Positions 52,156 through 60,416 of a stretch of DNA of 64,000 bases are shown piece after piece (the first letter of the stretch is position 1; the number at the start of each line of letters is the position of its first letter). The notes under the pieces were generated by a model. It did not search any database, was not told the origin of the DNA, and worked only from the letters and a program-made list of their open reading frames with translations. The position numbers and the translations under genes were made by a program. Origin of the DNA: JAOACQ01 sp049968515 (GTDB lineage Bacteria > Spirochaetota > Brevinematia > Brevinematales > JAOACQ01); NCBI GenBank assembly GCA_049968515.1, contig JBMFQR010000004.1:29885-93884 (forward strand), given 5' to 3'.

Positions 52156-52341
52156 ATGGCGAAAAAATCCGTAATAGCAAGATGGAAAAAGCCCAAGAAG
52201 TTTAAGGTTAGAGAATACAATAGATGTAAGCTCTGTGGCAGACCAAGAGCATATATCAGGGATTTTGGCCTGTGCAGATGTTGTTTCAGAAAGTATGCTT
52301 CTGAGGGTCTTATACCCGGCGTGAGAAAATCGAGTTGGTAG
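52156..52341 (+). CDS. rpsN: 30S ribosomal protein S14 type Z (uS14)
   Basis: 61 residues. The zinc ribbon Cys24, Cys27, Cys40, Cys43 (CKLCGR, CRCC) is intact, the zinc-requiring short form. AGGAGG precedes the ATG. Confidence 0.96.
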   Translation: MAKKSVIARWKKPKKFKVREYNRCKLCGRPRAYIRDFGLCRCCFRKYASEGLIPGVRKSSW

Positions 52342-52351
52342 AGAGGTTTTT

Positions 52352-52735
52352 ATGGATGTAATTGCAGATACACTGGTAAGAATTAAGAATGCACTGAAAA
52401 GAAAATTTTCATCAGTTGATGTAAGGCAGTCAACATTGATAAAAAATCTTCTGGAGATTATGAAAAGAGAAGGGTATATAGAGGATTTTTCTACTTCGTC
52501 TGAAAATAAGTATTTTTTTACAGTAAAGCTGAAATATTATAACGGCAAACCTGTAATTTCAGGTTTAAAAAGGATTAGTAAACTCGGTAAAAGAGTTTAT
52601 GTTTCTTTTAAAAATATCACGAGTGTTTATAATAATCTTGGGATAGCCATCATTTCAACTTCCAAGGGTGTTATGACTGATAGGGAGGCGAGGGAACTTG
52701 GAGTTGGTGGCGAAGTTATCTGTTACGTCTGGTAG
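52352..52735 (+). CDS. rpsH: 30S ribosomal protein S8 (uS8)
   Basis: 127 residues. DVIADTLVRIKNALKRKFSS and the C-terminal ISTSKGVMTDREARELGVGG. A known repressor of spc operons in other bacteria. GAGAGG precedes the ATG. Confidence 0.96.
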   Translation: MDVIADTLVRIKNALKRKFSSVDVRQSTLIKNLLEIMKREGYIEDFSTSSENKYFFTVKLKYYNGKPVISGLKRISKLGKRVYVSFKNITSVYNNLGIAIISTSKGVMTDREARELGVGGEVICYVW

Positions 52736-52744
52736 GAGAAAATT

Positions 52745-53284
52745 ATGTCGAGAATTGCAAAGAAACCACTTGTTATTCCAGAGAACGTAAAAGTTGATTT
52801 AGCCGAAGATAAGCTTTTTGTACAGGGTAAACTTGGCAGGTTGGAACAGACTTTCAGGAAGGACTTTATAGATGTGAAGATAAAAGATGGCGGCATTTAT
52901 GTTAACAGGAAAGGGGATGAAAAGGAGTACAGGGCACTACAGGGATTGTATTACAGGTTGTTTACAAATATGATAAAGGGTGTAACAGAGGGCTTTTCAA
53001 AGACATTGCTTTTGCAGGGAATAGGATACAAGATGGAACTTAAAGGAAAGAAACTCGTTTTAACAGTTGGCTTTTCTCATCCTGTCGAATTTGATATTCC
53101 CGATGGAATAAACTTAAAGCTTGAAAACCCTCAAACTCTTATTATAAGTGGTATCGATAAGCAGCTTGTTGGACAGGTTGCAGCAAACATCAGAGCAATA
53201 AGACCGCCAGAACCATACAAGGGTAAAGGGCTCAGATACCTTAATGAGAGAGTAAAGATGAAAGAAGGAAAGACTGCTAAATAA
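52745..53284 (+). CDS. rplF: 50S ribosomal protein L6 (uL6)
   Basis: 179 residues with two repeated alpha/beta domains. SRIAKKPLVIPENVKVDLAE, GVTEGFSKTLLLQGIGYKME and the C-terminal RPPEPYKGKGLRYLNERVK. Confidence 0.96.
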   Translation: MSRIAKKPLVIPENVKVDLAEDKLFVQGKLGRLEQTFRKDFIDVKIKDGGIYVNRKGDEKEYRALQGLYYRLFTNMIKGVTEGFSKTLLLQGIGYKMELKGKKLVLTVGFSHPVEFDIPDGINLKLENPQTLIISGIDKQLVGQVAANIRAIRPPEPYKGKGLRYLNERVKMKEGKTAK

Positions 53285-53314
53285 TATTTATCAATTTTTA
53301 GAGGGAGTTTTGAA

Positions 53315-53680
53315 ATGATTGATATTAGTAAAAGGATAGCATTAAGAAGAAAGAAGGCAAAGAAGAGATCAAGATTTTCGATAAAAGTTTCAGATGATAG
53401 ACCCCGTATGATTGTGTTCCGTTCAAACAAGTATATCTACGTTCAGGTTGTCGATAAGAACGGAAAGGTATTGTGTTCTGCTTCCTCAATTTCAAAGAAC
53501 TTGAAGGAGAAGAAGCTTTCAAATAACATTGAGAGTGCGAAAGCTGTGGGCAGCTATATTGGCAAGAAGCTAAAAGAGTTAAAGATAGACAAAATCTGTT
53601 TTGACAGAAACGGATTTTTATATCATGGCAAGATAAAGGCGTTAGCTGATGCATGCAGGGAAGAAGGAATTAAATTTTAA
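53315..53680 (+). CDS. rplR: 50S ribosomal protein L18 (uL18)
   Basis: 121 residues. RRKKAKKRSRFSIKVSDDRP, FRSNKYIYVQVVDKNGKVLC and FDRNGFLYHGKIKALADACR; the latter is the 5S rRNA-binding signature. Confidence 0.95.
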   Translation: MIDISKRIALRRKKAKKRSRFSIKVSDDRPRMIVFRSNKYIYVQVVDKNGKVLCSASSISKNLKEKKLSNNIESAKAVGSYIGKKLKELKIDKICFDRNGFLYHGKIKALADACREEGIKF

Positions 53681-53698
53681 AAGAAAGAGGTAGTATAA

Positions 53699-54220
53699 AT
53701 GGATAAAGAGTTCAAACAGGATCAGAAAAGTGAGTGGCAGGAAAAGGTGGTAAGCCTCAGGAGAGCTGCCAAGGTTACCGCAGGTGGAAAAAGGTTCAGA
53801 TTCAATGCTCTTGTTGTTGTTGGTAATGGAAAGGGGATGGTTGGCATTGGTTATGGAAAGGCAAATGAACTCACAGATGCTATCAGAAAAGCTCGTGATA
53901 AAGCCATAAAGTCTGCAAAGCCTGTAATCTTAAAGGGCACTACCATACCTCATGAGATTAAGGTAAAATATAAGGGAGCAGTTGTTTTCTTAAAACCTGC
54001 TTCAAAGGGTACAGGTGTTATTGCAGGTGGTGCAGTTAGACCAATACTTGAGATGGCTGGCATTCATGATGTTCTGACAAAATCGCTTGGCTCTTCAAAC
54101 TCTTTGAGTCTTGTAAGAGCTACCTTGAAGGCACTTGAAGAATTAATGGATGTAAAAGAGGTGGCTGAGAAAAGGGGGAAGACTATTTCTGAAATTTTTG
54201 GTATTCATCCCAAACAATAG
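53699..54220 (+). CDS. rpsE: 30S ribosomal protein S5 (uS5)
   Basis: 173 residues. EKVVSLRRAAKVTAGGKRFR, GKGMVGIGYGKANELTDAIR and LKPASKGTGVIAGGAVRPIL. The next gene is rplO after 15 bases; rpmD, usually found here, is absent. Confidence 0.97.
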   Translation: MDKEFKQDQKSEWQEKVVSLRRAAKVTAGGKRFRFNALVVVGNGKGMVGIGYGKANELTDAIRKARDKAIKSAKPVILKGTTIPHEIKVKYKGAVVFLKPASKGTGVIAGGAVRPILEMAGIHDVLTKSLGSSNSLSLVRATLKALEELMDVKEVAEKRGKTISEIFGIHPKQ

Positions 54221-54235
54221 TACTGGAGGAATGAA

Positions 54236-54679
54236 ATGAGTGTTATGAATTTGATACAACCAAAGGGAGCGGTTAAAAAAGCAAAAAGGGTTGGACGTGG
54301 CATTGCCAATGGAAGAGGGAGATATTGTGGCAGAGGACAGAAGGGTCAGAAAGCAAGAAGTGGTGGTGGTGTGAGATTGGGTTTTGAAGGCGGGCAGATG
54401 CCACTTTATAGAAGGCTTCCAAAGAGAGGCTTTAAAAATCCAGATAAGATCTTTTACAGAGTTTTAAATGTTTCATCTCTTTCTGTTTTCTCTGAGGGGG
54501 ATGAAGTTACCATAGAAAAGCTTGAAGAAAAGGGTTTGATAGGAAAAGGGAAGTCTCCAGTTAAGCTTCTTGGAAATGGTGAGCTTGCTGTAAAGGGCTT
54601 AAAGGTTTTTGTTAATGCAGTAAGCGCTTCAGCAAAGGATAAGATTGAAAAGCTCGGTGGAAGTGTTAGTTTGATTTAA
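54236..54679 (+). CDS. rplO: 50S ribosomal protein L15 (uL15)
   Basis: 147 residues. The N-terminal RGIANGRGRYCGRGQKGQKA and GFEGGQMPLYRRLPKRGF are L15 marks. GGAGG precedes the ATG. Confidence 0.96.
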   Translation: MSVMNLIQPKGAVKKAKRVGRGIANGRGRYCGRGQKGQKARSGGGVRLGFEGGQMPLYRRLPKRGFKNPDKIFYRVLNVSSLSVFSEGDEVTIEKLEEKGLIGKGKSPVKLLGNGELAVKGLKVFVNAVSASAKDKIEKLGGSVSLI

Positions 54680-54692
54680 GTTTGAGGTTAAT

Positions 54693-55997
54693 ATGTTTAA
54701 ATTATTAAAAAATATTTTTAAGACAAAAGAATTAAGAGAAAGGTTTTTATTCACTATCGGGATGCTTGTTGTTTTTAGAATTGGAGTTCAAATTCCTTCG
54801 CCGGGTGTTAATCTTGTAAGATTGCTTGAGATGACTAAAGGTAGCAGTGGTGGAGGTCTTGCTGACTTTCTTAATTTATTTACAGGAGGAGCAAGGGAGA
54901 ATGCATCGATTTTCTCTCTTGGTGTGATGCCTTATATTACTGCAATGATAATACTTCAGCTTCTTAAGTCTGTAGTTCCATCTCTCGACCAGATGTTAAA
55001 GGAAGGTCCTGAGGGGAGAAGAAAGTTTCAGCAGTATGGTCGATGGGGAACGGTGCTTGTGACCATAATACAGGGGTTTATCTTTGCAAGGGGACTTGTG
55101 CAGCAGAATAATGCCTATGGCTTTTTGACAATCAGTGGTATTCCTTTTATTTTATTGTTTACTTTAACTGTTACCGCAGGAACATTGATTCTTATGTGGA
55201 TGGGTGAGCAGATTACTGAAAGGGGTATAGGCAACGGAATCTCTCTGATTATTATGGTGGGAATTATTGCCAGATTACCACATTCTATTTTCAGGTTGTT
55301 TGTGGGTGTTGAAAAGGGTGCAACAGATCCATTAAATTTAATGATTATATTAATTTTATTCTTTGTTATAATCGGCTTTGTAGTTTTTGAAGAGCTTGGT
55401 TTAAGAAAGATCCCAATTCAGCATGCAAGTAGAGGTGGAGGTTCGCAGGTGTCATATCTGCCATTTAAGGTCAATCCTACGGGTGTTATACCGATTATTT
55501 TTGCCTCCTCTCTTTTGATTTTTCCTGCTCAGCTTCATAACTGGTTTGGTGGAAAGGTTGGGATTTTAAGATTTATAAGTGATCAGATGTTACCCGGGAA
55601 ATTATGGTATTCGATCTGTTATTTTGCTTTGATTTTGTTCTTTGCTTATTTCTACACTGAAGTAGAGATAAATCCACATGATGTGGCTGAAAATCTAAGG
55701 AAGAGTGGAGCCTTTATTCCCGGAATAAGGCCTGGGCAGAAGACGGAGGAGTATATTGCCTATGTTCTTAATAGAATTACTTTGCCGGGGGCAATATTTC
55801 TTGGAGTTATTGCTTTAATTCCAAATATTGCAATCAGTCTTCTTAATGTGCCATCAAGTCTCGGTTATCTAATGGGAGGTACCTCTCTTTTGATTATGGT
55901 AGGTGTGGCACTTGAGACTTTGAAGCAGATAGAGTCTCTGCTTTTAATGTATCATATGGATGGTTTCTTATTAAAAGGTGATAAGAAGGGGTTATAA
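54693..55997 (+). CDS. secY: Preprotein translocase subunit SecY
   Basis: 434 residues with ten predicted membrane helices. RFLFTIGMLVVFRIGVQIPS opens helix 1. MPYITAMIILQLL, ITERGIGNGISLIIMVGI and VNPTGVIPIIFASSLL are typical. It forms the Sec pore with SecE. Stop codon overlaps the adk start by one base. Confidence 0.97.
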   Translation: MFKLLKNIFKTKELRERFLFTIGMLVVFRIGVQIPSPGVNLVRLLEMTKGSSGGGLADFLNLFTGGARENASIFSLGVMPYITAMIILQLLKSVVPSLDQMLKEGPEGRRKFQQYGRWGTVLVTIIQGFIFARGLVQQNNAYGFLTISGIPFILLFTLTVTAGTLILMWMGEQITERGIGNGISLIIMVGIIARLPHSIFRLFVGVEKGATDPLNLMIILILFFVIIGFVVFEELGLRKIPIQHASRGGGSQVSYLPFKVNPTGVIPIIFASSLLIFPAQLHNWFGGKVGILRFISDQMLPGKLWYSICYFALILFFAYFYTEVEINPHDVAENLRKSGAFIPGIRPGQKTEEYIAYVLNRITLPGAIFLGVIALIPNIAISLLNVPSSLGYLMGGTSLLIMVGVALETLKQIESLLLMYHMDGFLLKGDKKGL

Positions 55998-56650
55998 TGA
56001 TAAATCTTGTATTGATTGCACCTCCGGGGGGAGGCAAGGGAACTCAGGCTGAAAAGATTGTAAAGGCTTTGAATATTGCTCATATTTCAACAGGAGATAT
56101 TTTTAGATCAATTGTTAAGGGTAATTATGCTGGCAGCTTTCCTGTCTCTGAGATTCTTAACTATATGAATAAAGGACTGCTTGTGCCGGATGATATTGTT
56201 GTAAAGATTACTCTTGAGAGGCTTGGCAGGGATGACTGCAAGAATGGGTTTTTGCTTGATGGTTTTCCAAGAACTTTAAATCAGGCAAGAATGTTTGATG
56301 AGCTTGCTTCAGATAAGAAATTGAATTTTGCGATTTTAATAGATGTGAATGAAGAGAGTTTAGTTAAAAGATTAACTGGAAGAAGAAGCTGTCCAAAGTG
56401 TGGGAGGATTTACAATGTTTATTATTTTCCTCCCAGAAAGGAAAATGTATGTGATGATGATGGAGAAAAGCTTGTTCTCAGGGATGATGATAAAGAAGAG
56501 ACAGTCAGAAAGAGACTTGAGGTTTATAAAAATGAGACGATACCTTTAATTTCATATTATCAGGAGAAAAATATTCTTTTCAGGGTTGATGGGAATCAGC
56601 CTGTGGAGGATGTATTTAGACAGATTATGGAGGTGTTGAAGGTTAGATGA
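55997..56650 (+). CDS. adk: Adenylate kinase, zinc-LID type
   Basis: 217 residues. P-loop APPGGGKGTQAEKIV, AMP-site GFLLDGFPRTLNQARMF, and a LID with a zinc site: CPKCGRIYN then CDDDGEKL (three Cys and an Asp). Balances ATP, ADP and AMP. Its stop overlaps the infA ATG by four bases. Confidence 0.97.
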   Translation: MINLVLIAPPGGGKGTQAEKIVKALNIAHISTGDIFRSIVKGNYAGSFPVSEILNYMNKGLLVPDDIVVKITLERLGRDDCKNGFLLDGFPRTLNQARMFDELASDKKLNFAILIDVNEESLVKRLTGRRSCPKCGRIYNVYYFPPRKENVCDDDGEKLVLRDDDKEETVRKRLEVYKNETIPLISYYQEKNILFRVDGNQPVEDVFRQIMEVLKVR

Positions 56651-56868
56651 TGGACAAGGAGGATGTTTTAAGGTTCGATGGCACTGTTTTAGAACAGTTG
56701 CCAAATGCTATGTTTTTAGTGGAATTGGATACTAAAAAAAGGGTACTTGCCCATATTTCTGGTAAGATGAGGATGAACTATATTAAAATTACACCGGGTG
56801 ATAGAGTTACACTTGAAATTTCTCCCTATGATTTGACAAAAGGGAGAATCATTTATCGTTATAAATGA
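56647..56868 (+). CDS. infA: Translation initiation factor IF-1
   Basis: 73 residues. S1/OB fold: LRFDGTVLEQLPNAMFLVEL, HISGKMRMNYIKITPGDRV and LEISPYDLTKGRIIYRYK. A second ATG one codon later is an equal candidate. Overlaps adk (ATGA). map is not found between adk and infA. Confidence 0.96.
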   Translation: MMDKEDVLRFDGTVLEQLPNAMFLVELDTKKRVLAHISGKMRMNYIKITPGDRVTLEISPYDLTKGRIIYRYK

Positions 56869-56879
56869 GGGAGTTTAAT

Positions 56880-57008
56880 ATGAAGGTTAGATCTTCTGTG
56901 AAAAAGATTTGTGAAAAGTGCAGATTAATTAAGAGACATGGCCTTGTATGGGTTATCTGTGAGAATGTTAAGCACAAACAGAGACAGATGGGGAAAAAAA
57001 GAAGCTGA
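56880..57008 (+). CDS. rpmJ: 50S ribosomal protein L36 (bL36), zinc-binding form
   Basis: 42 residues, too short for many ORF lists. MKVRSSVKKICEKCRLIKRH starts it. Zinc ligands Cys11, Cys14, Cys27, His32 are present, the C-plus form. The C-terminus has a few extra residues (QMGKKRS). GAGG lies before the ATG. Confidence 0.95.
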   Translation: MKVRSSVKKICEKCRLIKRHGLVWVICENVKHKQRQMGKKRS

Positions 57009-57028
57009 TTCTTTAGAGGGAGGTTTAT

Positions 57029-57394
57029 ATGGCAAGAATAGCAGGTAGAGAAATTCCCGGAAATAAAGCAGTATTTATAGGTTTGACTTATATTTATGGT
57101 ATAGGAAGGGCAACTTCCAGTAAGATTTTGAAGATGGCAAATATTGAACCTCATAAAAAGGTTAAGGATTTAACTGAAGAGGAACTTGCAAGAATAAGGG
57201 ATGTTATCGAGAAGAATTTTAAGGTTGAAGGTGACTTGAGAACGGAAGTTGCTATGAATATAAAAAGGCTTATTGATATTGGTTGTTATAGAGGTATAAG
57301 GCACAAGGTGGGTTTACCTGTCAGGGGACAGAGAACAAGGACAAATGCAAGAACCTGGAAGGGCCCGCGCGCAAATACTATTAAGAAAAAATAA
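57029..57394 (+). CDS. rpsM: 30S ribosomal protein S13 (uS13)
   Basis: 121 residues. RIAGREIPGNKAVFIGLTYI and the C-terminal GLPVRGQRTRTNARTWKGPR. Follows rpmJ with AGGGAGG. Confidence 0.97.
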   Translation: MARIAGREIPGNKAVFIGLTYIYGIGRATSSKILKMANIEPHKKVKDLTEEELARIRDVIEKNFKVEGDLRTEVAMNIKRLIDIGCYRGIRHKVGLPVRGQRTRTNARTWKGPRANTIKKK

Positions 57395-57405
57395 TAGGAG
57401 ATGAT

Positions 57406-57801
57406 ATGGCTGCAAAAACAGAAAAAAGAGGGACAAAGAAGAGAGAAAAAAAGGGAGTAATAGAAGGCATTGTTGTTATTCATTCGACTTTCAATAATAC
57501 CATTGTCAGTATTACTGATATGAATGGCAATTTAATTTCCTGGGCAAGTTCGGGTACTGTTGGCTTTAAAGGTACTAAAAAAGGAACTCCATATGCTGCA
57601 CAGCTTGCAGCTGAAAAGGCTGGAGAGCTTGCCAAGACACATGGTATTCAGTATCTACATGTGAAGGTTAAGGGTCCTGGTCCGGGAAGAGAAGCTGCGA
57701 TTAGAGCTATAGATGCAGTTGGTATAAAGATAAAGACTATAAGGGATGTAACTCCTATACCACATAATGGTTGCAGACCAAGAAAGAAAAGAAGAGTTTA
57801 A
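57406..57801 (+). CDS. rpsK: 30S ribosomal protein S11 (uS11)
   Basis: 131 residues. VVIHSTFNNTIVSITDMNGN, GTPYAAQLAAEKAGELAKTH and the C-terminal TPIPHNGCRPRKKRRV. Confidence 0.97.
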   Translation: MAAKTEKRGTKKREKKGVIEGIVVIHSTFNNTIVSITDMNGNLISWASSGTVGFKGTKKGTPYAAQLAAEKAGELAKTHGIQYLHVKVKGPGPGREAAIRAIDAVGIKIKTIRDVTPIPHNGCRPRKKRRV

Positions 57802-57816
57802 GAGAGGTAGTTTATT

Positions 57817-58449
57817 ATGGGAAGATATACAGGTCCTTTGTGTAAGTTATGCAGGAGAGAAGGAGTAAGGTTATTTTTGAAAGGAGACAAATGTTTTTCT
57901 CAGGGATGTATATTGAATAAAAAGGCATATCCACCTGGAAAGGTCTCGAAGTTTTTGAAGAAACCTACTGAATATGCTCTTCAATTAAGGGAGAAGCAGA
58001 AACTTAAGAGATACTATGGTCTTTACGAAAGACAATTCAGGAAGTTTTTTGCTCTTGCTACCAAGCACAAAGGTGTTACAGGTGAAATGCTATTGCAATA
58101 TCTTGAGAGAAGGCTTGATAATGTAATATATAGAGCTGGTTTTGCTCAATCACGAAGAACTGCCAGACAACTTGTTTCTCATGGGCACGTTTATGTAAAT
58201 GGGAAAAGAGTTACTATTCCATCATATATTGTAAAGGTTAATGATGAGATTGAATTGTCATCCAGCGCGAAGGTATTTGACAATGTGGTAAAATCGATTG
58301 AAGCTTCTGTAAATAGAGTTATTCCTTCTTGGCTCGAGGTTGATAATTCGAAAGTGTCAGTAAAAGTAACTGCTATTCCAACACGTCAGGAAATGAATAT
58401 TGATATTGAGGTTAATGAACAGCTGGTTGTTGAGTTGTACTCTAAGTAA
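57817..58449 (+). CDS. rpsD: 30S ribosomal protein S4 (uS4), zinc-binding form
   Basis: 210 residues. The N-terminal zinc site has Cys9, Cys12, Cys26 and Cys31. The S4 RNA-binding domain is LERRLDNVIYRAGFAQSRRT then ARQLVSHGHVYVNGKRVTIP. S4 often represses the alpha operon. Confidence 0.97.
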   Translation: MGRYTGPLCKLCRREGVRLFLKGDKCFSQGCILNKKAYPPGKVSKFLKKPTEYALQLREKQKLKRYYGLYERQFRKFFALATKHKGVTGEMLLQYLERRLDNVIYRAGFAQSRRTARQLVSHGHVYVNGKRVTIPSYIVKVNDEIELSSSAKVFDNVVKSIEASVNRVIPSWLEVDNSKVSVKVTAIPTRQEMNIDIEVNEQLVVELYSK

Positions 58450-58482
58450 TGTTTTCTTTTTGAAAAGTTAGGAGGGATATTA

Positions 58483-59502
58483 ATGCAGAAAGATATCTGG
58501 AAAGATGCTTTGTTTCCTTCTGAGGTTAGATATGACAAGAATATATATACCAATAGTTATGGGAAATTTTCCATTTATCCATTTGAAAAGAATGTTGGGG
58601 TTACAATTGCAAATTCATTGAGAAGGGTTTTATTAAGCTCCATTCCCGGCTATGCTATAACATCTGTTAAGATAGATGGAGTTAATCATGAGTTTGAGCC
58701 AATTAAAGGTGTTAAGGAAGATTATACAGATGTTATACTGGCTTTAAAAAAGGTTAGAGTCAAGCTGGTAGATGGGAGTGATAAAAAGATTGTAAGGGTT
58801 TTCAAGAAGGGGAAGGGAGAGTTTCTGGCAAGGGATATAGCTATTGATCCCACTGTTGAAGTATATAATCCTGATTTGAAGATTGCCACACTTAATGAGG
58901 ATGCGGATCTCAGCATTGATTTGCAGATCGAGCTTGGGAAAGGGTATCGATCTGCTGAAGAGCTTATGGACTCAAATTCTGTAATTTCTGTTATTCCAAT
59001 AGATGCAATTTTTTCACCAGTTCTTCGTGTGAATTATTTTATAGAGGATTACAGGGTGGGAGAGAAAACAGATTGTGAGAAGGTCATTCTTGAGATATGG
59101 ACAAATGGAGGGCTTTCTCCAATGGATGCGTTAACTATTGCTGCAAGGATATTGAAGAGGTACTTTTCCATTTTTGCCGGCATTGAACCTGAAGAGGAAG
59201 AAGGTACAGGAGACATGGCTGTTGCCACCACGAGGGATGATATACTTTCGAGGTCTATTGCTGAGCTTGAATTGTCTGTCAGGGCTTCAAACTGTCTTAA
59301 GGCGGCAAATATAAGTACGATAGGACAGTTGCTGGAATATTCAAAGCAGGATCTTTTAAATATAAAGAATTTTGGTAGAAAGTCATTGAATGAAATTTCT
59401 GAAAAGTTAAAGATGTATGGTTTAACATTGAAAGAAGGTGAAAATTATGAAGAGATTGTAGCAAAAGAAGATGAAGAAGAAAATATAGAAGAGGGAGAAT
59501 AA
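58483..59502 (+). CDS. rpoA: RNA polymerase subunit alpha (RpoA)
   Basis: 339 residues. N-terminal dimerisation domain (NVGVTIANSLRRVLLSSIPG; TNGGLSPMDALTIAARILKR) and C-terminal domain (ELELSVRASNCLKAANISTI; LLNIKNFGRKSLNEISEKLK), joined by an acidic linker (EPEEEEG). GGAGGG precedes the ATG. It is two bases upstream of rplQ. Confidence 0.97.
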   Translation: MQKDIWKDALFPSEVRYDKNIYTNSYGKFSIYPFEKNVGVTIANSLRRVLLSSIPGYAITSVKIDGVNHEFEPIKGVKEDYTDVILALKKVRVKLVDGSDKKIVRVFKKGKGEFLARDIAIDPTVEVYNPDLKIATLNEDADLSIDLQIELGKGYRSAEELMDSNSVISVIPIDAIFSPVLRVNYFIEDYRVGEKTDCEKVILEIWTNGGLSPMDALTIAARILKRYFSIFAGIEPEEEEGTGDMAVATTRDDILSRSIAELELSVRASNCLKAANISTIGQLLEYSKQDLLNIKNFGRKSLNEISEKLKMYGLTLKEGENYEEIVAKEDEEENIEEGE

Positions 59503-59503
59503 T

Positions 59504-59878
59504 ATGAGACATGGAGATAAGGTCAAAAATTTAAGCAGGACGTATTCACATAGAAAGGCACTTTTAAAGAATCTTGCCATTTCTTTGTTTAAGTATGAGT
59601 CTATTAAGACAACACTTGCAAAGGCAAAGGCCTTAAGACCTTTCGCTGAAAAGCTGATCACAAAAGCGAAGAAGGATAATGTTTCTTCCAGAAGGATAGT
59701 TTTTTCTAAACTGAGGAAGAAGGATGTTGTAAAGAAACTCTTTGAAGATATTGCACAGAGATATAAAAACAGAAATGGTGGTTATACAAGGATTTACAGA
59801 CTTGGTTACAGGGCGAATGATGGTTCTGAAATGGCTATAATTGAGCTTGTTGAGGAGCTTCTTGTTGAGAAGAAATAA
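59504..59878 (+). CDS. rplQ: 50S ribosomal protein L17 (bL17)
   Basis: 124 residues. RHGDKVKNLSRTYSHRKALL, SIKTTLAKAKALRPFAEKLI and the C-terminal GYRANDGSEMAIIELVEE. Last gene of the ribosomal cluster; the downstream reading frame overlaps its 3' end. Confidence 0.97.
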   Translation: MRHGDKVKNLSRTYSHRKALLKNLAISLFKYESIKTTLAKAKALRPFAEKLITKAKKDNVSSRRIVFSKLRKKDVVKKLFEDIAQRYKNRNGGYTRIYRLGYRANDGSEMAIIELVEELLVEKK

Positions 59879-60416
59879 AGAAGTATTTTTGATTTTTATT
59901 CTGCCCCTATCTTTAATAGGGGCTTTTTTTTTACCGCTGGCTTTTAAAGCTCTCCTTTTTTTACTTGCCTTTTTTCTGCTTGCAATTTTTAACGTTAAGA
60001 AATGGTTTAATTTTATCAGGATGTTCTTTATGCTATCAATTTCTATCCTTCCTTTTCTGGTGGGATTTTTGATTGGTCACAAGGAGGGAAAGATAATAAG
60101 TTTTCTGAATGTTGAATTTTATACTGATGGCATAATAAAGGCCTTGAATTATTTTTTGTTGATTTCAATTTTTTCAATTTTTTCATTTTTTTTGTTTGCT
60201 CTCCTTATTGATCCATTAAACACAAAAAAGAAAAGCATTTTTCTTAAAAGATTTTCATTCTTGTTTCTTGCAATGGAATATTATCAGGAATTTTTGAAGG
60301 AGTTTTTCATAAAGATTGCAGGGCTAAATGTGAAAAATATTGTTTCCTTTGTTGATCAGAAGTATGTTGAGTTTAAAGATAGGATTAAGTCTAAAAGTAA
60401 TGTTAATCATCAATAA
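59865..60416 (+). CDS. Small multi-span membrane protein of unknown function
   Basis: About 183 residues with four hydrophobic segments (EVFLIFILPLSLIGAFF; ALLFLLAFFLLAIF; MLSISILPFLVGFLIG; YFLLISIFSIFSFFLFALLI) and a charged C-terminal tail. No family recognised; a degenerate ECF-transporter T subunit was considered because ecfT often follows rplQ, but its motifs are absent. The start is uncertain: several TTG codons lie in the rplQ 3' end, and TTG at 59865 follows GGAG best. A terminator hairpin lies inside the first 25 codons, so expression would need readthrough from rplQ. Confidence 0.5.
   Translation: MRRNKEVFLIFILPLSLIGAFFLPLAFKALLFLLAFFLLAIFNVKKWFNFIRMFFMLSISILPFLVGFLIGHKEGKIISFLNVEFYTDGIIKALNYFLLISIFSIFSFFLFALLIDPLNTKKKSIFLKRFSFLFLAMEYYQEFLKEFFIKIAGLNVKNIVSFVDQKYVEFKDRIKSKSNVNHQ
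59903..59932 (+). terminator. Intrinsic terminator after rplQ, inside the next reading frame
   Basis: GCCCCTA and TAGGGGC pair around a seven-base loop and are followed by nine T. A textbook terminator for the ribosomal operon, but it falls within the membrane-protein frame described above. Confidence 0.8.

Noticed and set aside
59865..60416. Assignment as EcfT (energy-coupling factor transmembrane subunit)
   Set aside because: Position after rplQ fits, but the coupling-helix motifs and ATPase partners are absent.
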